Below, one piece after another: positions 9,762-22,500 of a stretch of DNA of 64,000 nt. Under the pieces are notes generated by a model, which was given only the letters and a program-made list of their open reading frames with translations, was not told the origin of the DNA and did not search any database. Each line of letters begins with the position of its first letter. Within the stretch, counting starts at the first letter, position 1. This DNA is from Chlorophyllum brunneum (lineage: Eukaryota > Basidiomycota > Agaricomycetes > Agaricales > Agaricaceae), in NCBI GenBank assembly GCA_963576785.1, contig OY756146.1, forward strand, positions 1,302,001-1,366,000, given 5' to 3'. The translations under genes and the position numbers were made by a program.

Positions 9762-12560
9762 TCATGTGCAACCAGTAGTAGACATGCTGTTCTTGGGCCA
9801 AGCTTCGCCATATTGTTTCCAAGTTGTGAGGTTTGGATTTGTATAGGCCTCCATGTATCTATCGGGTCGTCAGCACGGTTCTTGAGGGGTACAGAAGCAC
9901 GCACGTTTCGATGTATTTCATCGTCGGAAATGCATCAGGATCGCACCCTAAGTTTATTGCGTCCTTAGGTTGATACACCCGGATATAATCGACACTCATA
10001 GTTGCAGGGAATGTAAGCACATTCACGTTAATGTCACCGAAGTTGTGCGAGAAACCGAGATTAGCGATGATGTACTAAAAATACCATCAGGATCACGGTC
10101 TCAAATGAAGAAGGGAGGGCCATACCATGGGCTCCAGTGGTATTGGGCGACCCTTAATTTCGACGCGTTCGTCTGGGCCCAAGCCGCCAGAATACACTGT
10201 CCAAGCTGGCTTACCATCGTTCACCCATGTAATATAGGCATTATCGAATCTAGGTGAACCTTAGCAAAGATCGGGTTTGTGGAGTAGAGAGACCTTACCC
10301 GGGCTTGTACTCGAATGCATAGATTGCAAAGCAGCCCCCAGTGAGTTCATAACACTGTTGGTTCGTGTCCGCCAGAGCACTCGTTGTTTGCTGATAAACG
10401 CCTGCCAACATATTAGACCGATGCCAGAACAAAAACCTCCAAAATCTGACCTCCGACATAAGAGTTCAGCTGGGTTATGGCTGGGTCATATATTTTGAAA
10501 TTGTCAGAAGTATTGTGCCATTCGTACTGCGCCTGCGAACCGTTCATTGACTGGAATACTAACCAAGTTTAAGATTTTCTCACATTGTAGGGTGCCCACT
10601 GTGCGGATAGAGACACCTAGAGGCTGTGAGCAGAAGACGGCAAGGCCATGATGCTAAAACTTACCTGGCCACGGACATCTTTAATTACAGTTGCTTCAAA
10701 GATATCTATCTCAGGGGCCGAGCGCCCAACATAACTACCATCACTTCGCACTGGCCCAGGATGCGACTCTCCACTACAAGTGCACGCAGCTACACAACGC
10801 GGTAAGTGGAGATACAAGGGTTCAAGGAGTTCACACTCACACAGTCGCTGTCCAGGTTGGTACGACTGTGGCAATATATAATCAGTCAACATGAAGTGTG
10901 CCTTTTACAAATGGCAAGCATACCAGCACGTTGTTGTTCCCCGGGTCGCCGTCTTGTACTGCCCATAGTGGGGTTTGGGTTCCGGGATACGTTTGATTGG
11001 GCAGTGTGCCGACGTCGCAGGAGTCGTAAGAGAAAGGCCACTAATGAAGCATCAACAATGGCAAACCGAAAACCCTAGGATATGCACGTACCATGCCCTC
11101 CAAGGATGCACCGAAACCAGCTCGGCCTAGATTTCCCATAGTCCAGACGGCCGGCCAGAAGCCACTACAATGAAGATCAACTTCAGGCGGGTTGTTGCTA
11201 GCATTATGGCTTGGCTCACGGAATGAGATTCGAGCCGGGCAGTTGAACAGAGGCTTCAAAGCAGTACGTCAACCCAGTGATCTAATTCCAGAAGAGAAAA
11301 TATCGCACTTTCAATTATACCGCCCGTAAAACAGAATTTGTTCCTTTCAAAATTGTCAGTGCTGCCCACCACGATTCTCGTACCAGACACTATACCATGT
11401 TTGGATCTGCACATAGTAATAGACTAAGCCATGATGACGCCTTCGGGAAGTAAAAGCTAACTCACCATGCCCGACTTGAAGTTAAGATTGTGGTTGTCGA
11501 GAGGATCAGCTACCCGTTCAAGCCTCAAAAGGAGGGACCCATTGCCCGTGGTAGCTAGATGGGGTCTCAATAACTGAATCCAGACAAAGAAGGGAAGGGC
11601 GTACGGTGACTAGCGTCATACCACTCCAGATCATTCTAGTGCCGGTACAAGACATGGTGAGGATCGCTCGTGGTCTGCAGCCCATAAAAACTACATACTG
11701 TTCCCCAATAATGTAAATCCACTGCCTCCCAGTAAGGATCGTCTCCCGGAAAGAACGTCCGACCGTCAAGGTTGAATTCATCCGAGAACACCAATACGTA
11801 TTCATCATCGTTCATGTACGACTTCCTTGTATAAGCATCTTTCGGTGTATCCTTGTCGATGAGGGCCCAATTCCCAGGCATATCAGGTACCTGACCAGTC
11901 GCATTGATGCCGCCCAGATTGAAGCCACCCTGGTTAGTCTGCAACTTCTTTTTGGCGAAGGACAAAACGGGATAGCCTGTTGTTTTGTGTGTAAGACTCG
12001 CCACATTCGACTCACGGAATATACTTTGACATACCAGCACTGGTCACAGGGTTTTAGACTAAGTTCATGTCGAAATCTAATACAACGGGGAAAGTTGAAC
12101 TCACAAAAGCATCAAACAACCCAGCACAAGCATTAGTAGACATCCCAAGTTGGCCAACCCTCGACTAGTAAATACGTTGCCTCCTTTGTCATTGATTCTA
12201 TCGCGACGGGGATCAGGATTGTGCAGATGGTCATCCGACTCGGGATTGTTCATGAGCAGGGGCATACCCCATGCTGCGGGGGAGGGCGGAAGCGAGTACT
12301 GGCGGGCGTCGATTGACGGCTATAGAGTATGAAAGCAGAGGACATACTTTTTCCGAGACAGATAACTGGGGGGTAAATTGAGTCTTTCTTCAAATAAAGG
12401 GATTCAATGGCCATGCACTCACAGGAAGGCCAGACGACAGGACACTGCCGCCGAGACCATTTGGACGGGAGCGAGTGGAATTGGCTCTTGAGGCGACAGC
12501 AACACTAGGGGAAAGCAGGCTCGATGACGAAGCAGATGCTTGTGGAAACCTGTCCTCCAT
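9762..12560 (-). CDS. KRE6: Beta-1,6-glucan synthesis protein Kre6/Skn1
   Basis: This is a type II membrane glycoprotein of the Kre6/Skn1 family (SKN1 domain, GH16-like fold), needed for wall beta-1,6-glucan assembly in the secretory pathway. The start at 12560 reads [11 protein letters not shown], followed by a Ser-rich cytosolic tail. A membrane segment ([19 protein letters not shown]) comes near residue 130 and leads into FAGYPVL. The luminal domain starts with [19 protein letters not shown] and carries EIDIFEAT, the GH16-type catalytic motif ExDxxE. The C-terminus has [13 protein letters not shown] and ends TTGCT at 9762. Many short exons are present, and I checked the junctions only at both ends and around EIDIFE. 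It is the second extracytoplasmic enzyme in this minus-strand run, after the protease. Confidence 0.92.
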
Positions 12561-13580
12561 CGCAACCGGGTGTATGGAGCTCGCAAAAAGCCTTAGAATT
12601 AGCCTGCGAGACGCAGAGGAGAGTTAAGTAGGGGAAGGGAGGAGCAAATGAGCGGACGGGATCAAGGAACGGATAGTTGGGGAGGACGTGGTAGTAGGTG
12701 GGAGAGGAGCAACGCCCAGATCTACGACTACGGATTCCACAGCGCCGATCGTGAAGAAAAAACAAACCCTTTCCGCCGATTTGGTGTCCTGGCCCTGACA
12801 GGTTCTGATATTTCTGGACACATCCACTTCCGCCCTGTCTCTCGTGGAACCGTCGACTCGTGAACCAGAAGTATCACCTGTGCAACTCCTGTACGAGCAA
12901 ACGATATGAAGGATATTGTGCCTTACGGCCTGAGCGGCCAGGCGAACCCCCGGCTGTTCACGAAAATTGTTCTGATGGACTGGCCAAGTTTAGCCGTGGC
13001 TGGGGAATCAATTCTCCGATAATTGCTCGACGAGTAGTTCCCAGATCATGATAAAGCAAGGCGCCCGTCTCGTCGTGTCCGGCGGCCTTCTGGATTATGG
13101 GGGTCATATTGATGGCAATACTGCGGCGAAGGAAGTGAAATACGGTGTGCCGAATCAAACGAAGGTGCTAATAATGGTAGACGCCTATTGCCAGCACTTC
13201 GCGAAGCTGCACTGTGCAAATTTAACTCCGCTTGACTGTGTTACTCCCTTATCACCTGGTTGTGTGTTTTCTTCCATCACAGCCGTGAGCATGAGAGTTC
13301 GTGCGAGCTATTGAAAATATTCACCTGGAATGAAATTTGTGCAGTGACACTGCCAGAATAAACGCTGCGTGCTGACTGCTGGTCCGGTTTCACGTATATC
13401 AGGGAGTAAAATATAAATATGCCAGTTTACTTCGTTGCTATGCCGTTGTCAGGCGCAGTAGTTGGCACACCGGATCACGGAGAAGATACACACAACTTTA
13501 TCCGCACGGACTAATCACTACACACTAACATAGAAATCAGAAGGTACACACCGGTAATAAAAAGCCAAAGCAAGCACAGC
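12561..13580. other. Intergenic region
   Basis: This is 1 kb between the Kre6 start and the stop of the next minus-strand gene. Short frames are present on both strands, but none has a recognisable domain or good exon structure. I see nothing I can support as a gene. Confidence 0.55.
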
Positions 13581-14656
13581 TCATACGTTATCAAACCAAG
13601 CCGGCACACCAAACTCCAATTCCACCTTCTCCAATACACTCGCAACGCTCCATGGTTTGACTTTCGGGAAACTCACACCATCCCCGACACTCCCATCTTC
13701 AAACCCGGGAACCAAAGTCACGACTTTCACGCTACCCTTCAACACCGGTGTAAGCGCAGCCCACTTGTCTGTTCCGACTTCTTCAGGTTTTTCACCCTGA
13801 GGGAGGGGTGGCTGCATAATACTGAAGAATTTACCACGTATCTTGGTCGTAAGCGGAATCGGGAGGATGGAAATGAGCGGTATAGGATTGATCGAGGCTT
13901 TGAAGAACGGTTCGTGTGCGTCAGGGAGTGTTACACTGAAGGTGGTGGTGCCATTTGGGCTGGGAGTGTAGTCAAAGTTGGCTACATGTTCTATGGCACT
14001 TTCCGAATCAGCAGTTGGGTACTGGTTGGTGCTCGATCACTGACTGGGAATGTTCCAGTTGAGGCGGCCTGGTGAAGGAGAAGTAACCAAGAAATAAAGT
14101 TTACTGAATATCGACGAACATACCGTTCATAGTAGATTCCTTTGTGGAAACATAGATTCTGGTGATACGAAATGCGGGGTCATTGTGTTGGTAACTCCAT
14201 CGACCGGGGATATATATCAATTCATCATCTTCCACGTGCCGTGAATTCTTCCGGGATGTAATCAGATAGGGCAAGGACACATACAAGGACCTACATCCTC
14301 ATATTTAATCAAATAGAGAGCGACGAAAAAAGGAACAACACTCACCAACGGGACTCTCAGTATACGAAACAAGCTGTGGGGGAATACTCCAAAAGCAACG
14401 TGCTTCAAGTCAAGAGTAAACCTACCTGGACCACACCCAGTCCACCAATAAATTTCCCGCCCTGTGTTAAGGCTTCTGCTTCACTTTGTACCGCGAAACC
14501 TGCTGGGAAACTCGCGTTCTTGGAGAGTGCGGCAAGTACGAATATCCAGCTCCTGCCCTTCAGGTTCCAAGGCCTGATATATCCCAGCCCAAGTGTCAGA
14601 CAGGATCTACATGCAAAACTTATACCGTACGCTGGTGCTGGCTTGACTCCCGACAT
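13581..14656 (-). CDS. Conserved fungal protein, possibly acetoacetate-decarboxylase-like fold
   Basis: The product has about 280 residues and a pattern I associate with a widespread fungal family of unknown function, perhaps with an acetoacetate-decarboxylase-like beta barrel; that fold is a guess. Recognisable pieces in order are PWNLKGRSWIF, SYTESPVGPYDELIYIPGRW, FRITRIYVSTKEST, LNWNIPKHVANFDYTPS, MQPPLPQGEKPEEVGTDKW and VELEFGVPAWFDNV. The first exon is 14656-14426. The GPY codons need a 6-nt micro-exon (GTCCTT) between two introns, confirmed by frame on both sides. There is no clear signal peptide or membrane segment. The PAPAYG to PWNLKG stretch reads through without an intron, which is a little unusual. 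Confidence 0.75.
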
Positions 14657-14848
14657 GGCTGGTTCCTTAGGGCGTGAGTGAGGGCATGTGTGGAGTGGTC
14701 CTCGGCTGCGGCCCGCGGGTTGGGCCTTTTCGCATGACTACCCAAGCAGTCTTGGGCTTCGACTCCAAGCTTCACACATAAACATTTATATCATCCCTCT
14801 ATATACATACATGAATCTACGCGCTCCCATTTGATATTTTGGTCGATT

Positions 14849-16169
14849 TCAGGCGAGCTTTAAGAGGTCACCCAAAACTCCCATAGCGGTTACGGCCGCG
14901 CCAGCTCCAGCGCCTTGGACGATTAGGGGACGAGGGCTATAGCGCTCAGTGTGGAACATGATGATATTGTCTGATCCACCAAGGGAGGTCGCAAAAGGGT
15001 GATCGACTGGGTACCTAATAGAAATATTGGTCCATCTCTCAACACATGGAGAAAGGGAAGCGTACTTCTCTAGTCCGGCTCGGACTTGACCGTCGGCGAC
15101 ATCAACTACACCAACAAATCGTAGAACTTTGTCTTCGGCACTAGCTTCCGTACGTAGCTTAGCAAATTCAGAGTCGAATTCGGGGAGGCGAGAGATAAAT
15201 TCATCTCCGGTTGGGATGCCTTCTAGTGCAGGAGGAATGAGGGATGCGGTTTGTACGGATTTGAAGGATTGAAGTTGGGGTAGATTGGTTCGGGAGTTGG
15301 AAAATGCGGAGATGGTTCGAGAGAGGATGGTCAGTTTGCGAGCGACGTCGAAACCGTTGAGATCGTCTGCAGGGTGAGGCTCCTGGAGAAAGAGTTAGAT
15401 TGATGGACAGAAAGGATGGAGTACGAGAGCGCACAGTGTAACCCTTCTCTCGTGCGACAGCAACTACAGAGGAAAAGTCGGGTCCTTGGGATTTCCCTGT
15501 CGAGAACTCGTTGAAGATGTAACTCATAGTGCCGGAGAATACCCCCTCAATTTTGACGACCTATGGCAGCGGTTTCATAACCATAGTCCCTTGTGTGTTC
15601 GGGTAACATACCTTATCACCACTGGCGACTAGCTCTCTCAGAGTATTGATCACGGGCAATCCAGCACCGACGGTGGCTTCATTCAAGAAGCGTGCACCAC
15701 TTGCTTTGCTAAACTCCAAAATGTCCTCAAAGAGCGACAGCTCTCCAGAGAACGCCTTCTTGTTGGGCGTGACAACGTGGAAGCCTTGCTTGAGCCATTC
15801 GGGGTAGAGTGCAGCGACTTGATCAGAAGAAGTATTGTCAACAATTGCGACCCGTTTATTTTCGGCAACAAGTTCCTTGAGTTGTTGTGTTAGAGCGCCA
15901 AGATCAGCTTTGTTCGGCGAGGCGGTAAGGGCGGTCTTCCAGTTGGAGCCAGGTTGAATCGAGTTGGCTTTGTCGAAGAGGGTGCGGGTGGAGGAGGAGA
16001 GGGAAATGAGACTAAAAGGGGAGTCTTGCTGAGGGATGGCGAGGATTTGATTGACGAGCTCTGAGCCGACTAGACCGACGCCAACAATGGCGACGTGTAT
16101 TCTAGATTGGGCAGCCATCGTGGAATGGCGGCGGACGAAGGAAAGCGATCTGGAGATAATCGAGGACAT
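14849..16169 (-). CDS. HOM6: Homoserine dehydrogenase
   Basis: The enzyme reduces aspartate semialdehyde to homoserine with NAD(P)H, a shared step to threonine and methionine. Four exons (down to 15612, then 15560-15435, 15382-15066 and 15014-14849) fit without frame change. The nucleotide site is VAIVGVGLVGSEL near the N-terminus. The catalytic domain includes NEATVGAGLPV, EGVFSGTMSYIFNEF, EPHPADDLNGFDVARKL and GAGAGAAVTAMGVLGDLL. The usual start would be the ATG at 16118 (MAAQSRIHVA, 371 residues, near the roughly 360 of yeast). An in-frame ATG at 16169 adds MSSIISRSLSFVRRHST, and one at 16181 adds four more residues. That extension is Arg/Ser-rich and resembles a mitochondrial presequence. 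I annotate from 16169 but consider both. Confidence 0.93.
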
Positions 16170-16181
16170 TTGAACCCCCAA

Positions 16182-17116
16182 AGTATATCTGCGATATTGA
16201 TCCTATCGATGGTGTAATAATGACTGAATGTCTGTGCGAACCTGAATTTCTGTGGTCAACTCAAGCATCCCGGTATGAATGACGATGCCCCATGCCCTAT
16301 TGTGTATAACTCTTCCCTGTGGGCGCCCCGAGGTGCTGTAGAGTAGTGAGTACATCATAGTCATTCTCAGTGAGCACAAGCCTCACAGTCCTGATTCTGC
16401 AACCATAACGCATCCCACCTTCTGCAACTGATAATGTCCATGGACGTGACAGCCTTGGCTGCTGCTGCTGCTGCTGCTGCTGAAGCATTCGGTGGAAATC
16501 TGTTTTATCATTACCGGGGCCTGGGAACCGAGTAGGGGAACATGTTTAAATTTCTACTCTTGACAGTCTGAACTCTTCATAGAGCCGAGGCAGCGAAGTT
16601 CATACCCACACTAGAAGTATGTATATGTAAACAGTATACTAAGTACCCACAATACATATCCAGGGCCATTTCCACCAACTAAGGTCAGGAACGGGTAGTG
16701 ACAAGGTTCAAAAGCTTGGGTTCGTCATATAAATCATAGTGGCCCGGCAGGCCCCATTCGGTAACCAATCCCCCTCGGAACAGTGGAATGTGACCACGGA
16801 GAAAACTAAGCTTATCAGGTTGCCTCCGAGTGTTAAACACGTCAAGGGTATTGAAGATATGATCAGAGTGATATTTGCTGAGGGCCACCCGGAGGCACGG
16901 GGTAGACTTGAGCTTGAGAAGCGGAGCTAGCGTCAGTTGTGGTTGGAGGACCAAGCTGTGCCAAACAAATTACATCGCTGGCAAGGACGACTATCTCCTC
17001 CTCAGCTCCTCTTTCTATCCCTTTATCCTCCTTCAAACTCCTCAGGACCCTGTCCTCCTTGGTAGAGTCCCTCGAATACTTCTTACTTTCTCCCTTCTTG
17101 GCCTTCTGATTTTCCA
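16182..17116. other. Intergenic region with a short triplet repeat
   Basis: This region lies between the divergent homoserine dehydrogenase and KGD2 genes. It must hold both promoters. The only structure I see is a GCT triplet run; open frames here have no family signal. Confidence 0.6.
16458..16481. repeat. GCT trinucleotide microsatellite, 8 units
   Basis: Eight perfect tandem GCT units. On the minus strand they would read as poly-Gln in a short open frame, but nothing around it supports a gene, so I treat it as a non-coding microsatellite. Confidence 0.85.
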
Positions 17117-18942
17117 ATGCTCTCGAAACGGATCATAGCTGTTGCTCGGGGTCGCGGTCTCCTCCGCGCTCAGAATCTTCAAACTGCAACCCTCTCAAAA
17201 AGCTGGTGCGTAGCGAGTAATCTACAATATCCGTAGCTGACGGGTTGTCAGGTCTCTTGCTACCAGCCATGCAAGGCGTGCCCAGTTCCACTCCTCTCAC
17301 CTCTTGCAGGGTCAGTTGCCTCTCATTCGACTGGATCACATTTACCTGGGCTGACATTAGAATATAGCTGAGACTGTGAAAGTGCCCCCAATGGCAGAGT
17401 CCATTAGCGAAGGAACACTCAAGTCGTGGAACAAGCAAGTTGGTGATTCTGTTGCCGCTGACGAGGAAGTCGCGACCATCGAAACCGACAAGGTCCGCTC
17501 TATTCACCTCTGTTTCGTTGTTTTTGATCTTAGAGACGGGTAATTGGGCAAACAGATTGATGTTTCGGTTAATGCACCCACCTCTGGAAAAATCGTCAAG
17601 CTTTTGGCGGGTGAAGAGGACACTGTGACAGTCGGGCAGGATTTGTTTGTGATTGAGCCTGGTGAGGCAGGTGACAGTGAGCTTCTGGAGCCCTTTCCTT
17701 GAATTTTCACCAATGCAGCTCCCTTCTTCAGGCCCTGCTACTGCTCCACCCAAGGAGGAATCACAGCCCGCGGAGAAGCAGACAAAGGACACCACAGAGC
17801 CTACAGACCAACAGGTCGACAAGTCTCTTCCCAAAGAATCCGCTCCTTCGGGAGCAGACAAGATTCGTGACGTGAAAGAGCCGGTAAAGAACAAGGAAGT
17901 TGAGAAGACTACGACGAAAGAGCCCAAACGCGAGGAGAAAGGCAAACAAGGGCCTCCCAAACCTGCTGCTGGTTCGCGTGGTGAAACGAGAGTGGGTTTT
18001 CTTTGACTATCTGTATTGCAAATGGCTCAATCGAGCACATTTAGGTGAAAATGAACCGCATGCGTCTCCGTATCGCTGAGCGTCTGAAGGAGTCGCAGAA
18101 TGCTGCAGCTTCTTTGACTACTTTCAACGAAATCGACATGTCTTCACTCATGGAGATGCGCAAGAAGTACAAGGACGCCATTCTCAAGGAACACGATGTC
18201 AAACTCGGCTTCATGAGTGCCTTTGCTAAGGCCTGCTCACTCGCTCTCCGCGACATTCCTGCTGCTAATGCCTACATTGAGGGTGACGAAATCGTATACC
18301 ACGACTTTGTTGACTTGAGTGTTGCTGTCGCGACTCCCAAAGGTCTTGTCACTCCTGTCGTTCGGAATACGCAGGGCATGAACTTCGTTGAGATTGAGAA
18401 GGAGATTGCTCGTCTTGGCAAGAGGGCTAGAGATGGCAAGCTCACGCTTGAGGATATGAGCGGTGGGACCTTCACCATGTGTGTACCTCCATTTAACCCT
18501 CCATGGTCTCCCTTTGACAGTAGTTTAGCTCGAACGGTGGAGTTTTTGGCTCGCTCTATGGTACACCTATCATTAACTTGCCCCAGTCGGCTGTGCTCGG
18601 TGAGTACCTATCCGCTGTTTCCCTCGGCGCCGATCCCGTAAATCCTAGTGGATCGTGCATACTTGGAAATCTGTGAATTGAGTCTTGACGTCGCGGATTT
18701 TCCCTTTCCTTCAGGCATGCATGCGGTGAAAGACAGAGCAGTCGTCGTTGATGGTCAGATTGTCATTCGTCCGATCATGGTTGTCGCTTTGACTTATGAC
18801 CACCGCTTGTTGGATGGACGGGAAGCTGTCACTTTCCTCGGTATGTCTACATTTTCTTATGTCGGGGTTTTACTTTTCTAAGTCTTCGGTAGTGAAAGTG
18901 AAGGACTACATTGAAGATCCTCGAAAGATGCTTCTCGCCTAG
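17117..18942 (+). CDS. KGD2: Dihydrolipoyllysine succinyltransferase, E2 of 2-oxoglutarate dehydrogenase
   Basis: This mitochondrial TCA-cycle enzyme transfers succinyl from E1-bound intermediate to CoA through its lipoyl arm. The N-terminus [19 protein letters not shown] is a basic mitochondrial presequence. The first exons are 17117-17205 and 17252-17310, then the exon from 17368. The lipoyl domain runs from [15 protein letters not shown] through EVATIETDK (lipoyl lysine) to [10 protein letters not shown] long charged Pro/Lys/Glu linker follows, without a recognisable E3-binding domain, as usual for fungal KGD2. The acyltransferase domain starts at [12 protein letters not shown] and has [23 protein letters not shown] plus [19 protein letters not shown], and the catalytic [11 protein letters not shown]. 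It ends KMLLA. All catalytic residues are present. Confidence 0.95.
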
Positions 18943-19586
18943 ACGAACTTGTAAATTCGGGCATGGCATGTCGAGTTTCCGCCGGGTGAAGGTGTAGGAT
19001 GAAGCACTAAAACTGATCCGTGTTTTATATAGATAGAACAGTGGCCGATAATCCTTTGTCTATCCTTCTTTGTGGTGCTTTCGAAAATTATATCGTGTCA
19101 TTCCTATATCGCGCTAATATACCATGATTTGTGGTACTCAAAGTTGAATCATAAGGCTTCCGATCAGTGCTGAGCTGCTCCCGGCTTCGCGCTACAAGTT
19201 ACCCCTTTAGGAGCTAGTGACCATGTGGTTACTCTGCGTTTTTGCGAATCGATGTAGGATTTGAGACAAACCTCCCATGCTGTAGGACCCCTAAAGGAAC
19301 AGGTACTTTCAAGGCCCTGGGTGCTAGATGAGAGCGAGAGGTGCAGACACGGACGTTTTTGAACATTCAACGGGCCGATCCCAAATTAGATTCGGTGTGA
19401 CGTGAGCCACAAGGGTACCATCCACAAAATATACTCAATGGCACCAGCACAGTCAGAGAAATTCTGACTCACACCTCCTCGGTCCCTCGTCCGTCGGATA
19501 TTTTTTTCTCTGTTCAAGTCGTTTAAAAGCCGTGTTGGACAGTCATAACGGACCAGTTCAAGCTCACTCAGGTATCGGGTGACAGA
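18943..19586. other. Intergenic region
   Basis: This is 0.64 kb between two same-strand genes. It holds the KGD2 3' end and the ABC transporter promoter. No repeat or open frame of interest was seen. Confidence 0.6.
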
Positions 19587-22500
19587 ATGCAGCGCTTCGA
19601 ATTCGAAATTTCGATCGCGTTGGTTGTCGGTGTCGTGGCCAGCGGGGTCACTCTGTGGATTACCAGAGAAAAAGAGGGAAAGGTCAAGTTGCCGACGAAC
19701 GTCGGTGATGAACCTATTGGATATGGGTTCATTGGTGGAGGGGATCCCTTTGATGTTACGAAGCCGGAGGATATCGTGGATGGGTATCCTATTGACGGGG
19801 ACGAGTTTTGGAGGAGTGTAAGTGGTTCTCGTGTTTAGTTGTTCTTGTGGAAAATGTTAAATTGTTGTGTTGCACTAGATGCGATGGCGGAAGATAATTA
19901 TGCTGATACTTCTCGCTTTCATTGTCGCTATCCACGCCTCTAGCTTTGGGTGGTCGATCACCAGCGGTGATGAACGTGCCATTACTTCGAACCTTTTGCA
20001 AATCGTGTTCTCGTGTTACCTCCTTGTCCTCACTGGTCTATCAGTAAAGCAACTGGATGCGGTTGTGCATACGAATTCTATCCTACATATCACCGCTCTC
20101 TCGACGACCGTTACTTTGCTGCTCTTCGTCGTTTCGATACTGCCGAACTCACCACCACCTGTGGCTACTAGTGAAGTTGACCATGTGCCAGCTGAGCTGT
20201 GGTACGCAGCAGTGGTGCTGTATGCATTCGTATGCGCAATCTCAATTACAACACCTTTTGGGCCGAAGTTGCATTTCCCGTCGGAGAGAATTTATTCGGA
20301 GAAGGTTATCATGGCAATTACAAACAAGGACGAGGAGAATGTCTGTGGTGTCGTTGGTGTGTTTCTTACTCTTTTCTACGTTGAACCAGTACTGATCATA
20401 CTGCATTCCAGGTGCATCTGTATGGGACACACTTCTCTTTTCATACACAACCAAAGTCGTCTGGCTAGGCAACGTTGCTGTCAGCCTGGACATTGGAGAC
20501 TTGCCGATCGCACCAGGGAACATGCGTGCCACGTTCAATTACGCAGCAATGAAACGAGCTATGCGGGAGATCAAGTTACGTATTGGGACATGGTCGCCTA
20601 AGCGGGGCTCTGGATGGGCCCTGGCATATCGCTTGCTCAGACTGAATATTGTAGCGCTTACGGCTGAGTTCCTCCTGGCTGCAATTTCCGCGATATTATT
20701 CTACACTCCAGCTATATTTTTACAAAGGCTCGTGGCGTATTTGGAAGTGGATAGTGGAAGAAAGGATCCGGGATGGGGCTGGGTATATGTCATTGGGTTG
20801 TTCATGTCGAACGCTATGACTTATTTGGGTGAGAATTCTTGTTGGTGGTGTTCTTTGGTTCCTGGGGTATTGATAGTTGTGCAGTCACTGGCCAATTGTG
20901 GTCTTTGTCTACGACCACTATTCAAGTCCGCCTTCGCATCCAGCTTAACTCTATCCTCTTTGCCAAGACACTTGTTCGTAAAGACATCGCATCGTCCACT
21001 CCTTCATCACAAGACGAAGGAGCGAGAGACAAGATCGATCAGGAGAAAGAAGATGAAGACGATTTTTCAAGCAAAGCACAGATCATGACTCTCATGACGA
21101 CCGATGTCGATAGAGTCAGCGAGTTTGCATGGCATTTGTTCTCACTCGTAGATTCACCTATCGAGATTATTATCGGGACTGTCTTTTTGTATCATCTACT
21201 CGGTGTGTCCTCATCTTCTCTCGGGTCAAGAAAATGGCTGATACCGCCATGTGAAGGGGTTTCTTGTTTCATTGGTCTTGCGGTCACTTGTTTATTCCTA
21301 CCCTTGAATCACTTCGCTGGGAGAGTCGTCGTTGGTGCGCAAGAAAATTTGATGAAGGCCAGAGATGAGAGAGTGGCATTAATGAACGAAGTACGTTGCT
21401 TGGTGACGAGATGTATCTCAAGAAGATGCTGATGAGATACTTGATTAGATTCTTGGAGGCATTAGGATGCTCAAGTTCATGGCCTGGGAGCGTAGCTTCG
21501 AGGCCCGCGTGCTCAAAGTGCGTGAGAAGGAGTTGAAATACCAGAAGTTGAACTATACCATTGAGGTAGGTGTGACTGGCAACAGTACACCGGACTGATT
21601 TTGCTAACAGTAAGAACGCTTACTACAGACACTCTGGAACGCTATCTGGTAATACATTGTTCGGCAACCATTGTTGAAGACATGGATTAAAAATAATATA
21701 GGAATGGAACTCCCATCATCGTTACACTCGTGTCGTTCTGGCATTATACGGTTATTCGTCGCCAGCCTTTGACACCCTCTGTCGCTTTCACTTCAGTAGG
21801 TCTCCACGTTCCTGTATAATAGAGCTTTGCTGATATGTATGTTGCCCAGATAATGGGTAATTATCTCCAGTTGCCTCTTCAACGTCGTCCTCTAATTTGA
21901 AGCTAGTATTTACGGAGATGAAATATGCCCTCAATGCGCTCCCAGAGACTTTCATCAACATGCTCCAGAGCTTGGTCTCCCTTCGTCGTATTGAGAAGTA
22001 CCTCGACGGGGGTGAAGTGAAGCCCATCCCGCCCCTCGACCAGCAGAACAAAACTATCGCACTCCAATCATGCACCCTCACATGGCCACAAGATCGTTCC
22101 ATGGGAAGCGTGGCACCTTCCGTTGCGCCAACCCCCAAGCAAAAGTTTGTTCTAACGGACTTGACGCTGAACTTCCCTGAAGGAGAACTGTCACTCATAT
22201 GTGGCAAGTTGGGCTCTGGCAAGACGCTCCTACTGTTGGCGTTACTTGGTGAAGCAGATATCTTGGCTGGACAATTGCTTTGTCCTCGATCTCCCCCAGA
22301 TTCGTTGGCCTTATACTCGGAAAGCGCGATTTCGAGGGAGGAGTGGGTCGTACAGGGTTCGACTGCGTTTGTGCCTCAGGCTGCTTGGCTGAGGAACGCA
22401 TCCATCAGAGGTGAGTGTTCCAAGAGAAAGGTTGTCGAAGGAGTACTGATTTAAGTAGACAACATCTTATTCAACTTACCTTACGACGAGGAGCGGTACC

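Noticed and set aside
16297..16488. Poly-Gln protein starting MLQQQQQQ on the minus strand
   Set aside because: It is a GCT microsatellite read in one frame in the promoter region between two divergent genes, with no domain or splice support.
17133..17960. 275-codon minus-strand ORF
   Set aside because: It lies antisense to the KGD2 exons and arises from codon bias of that gene.
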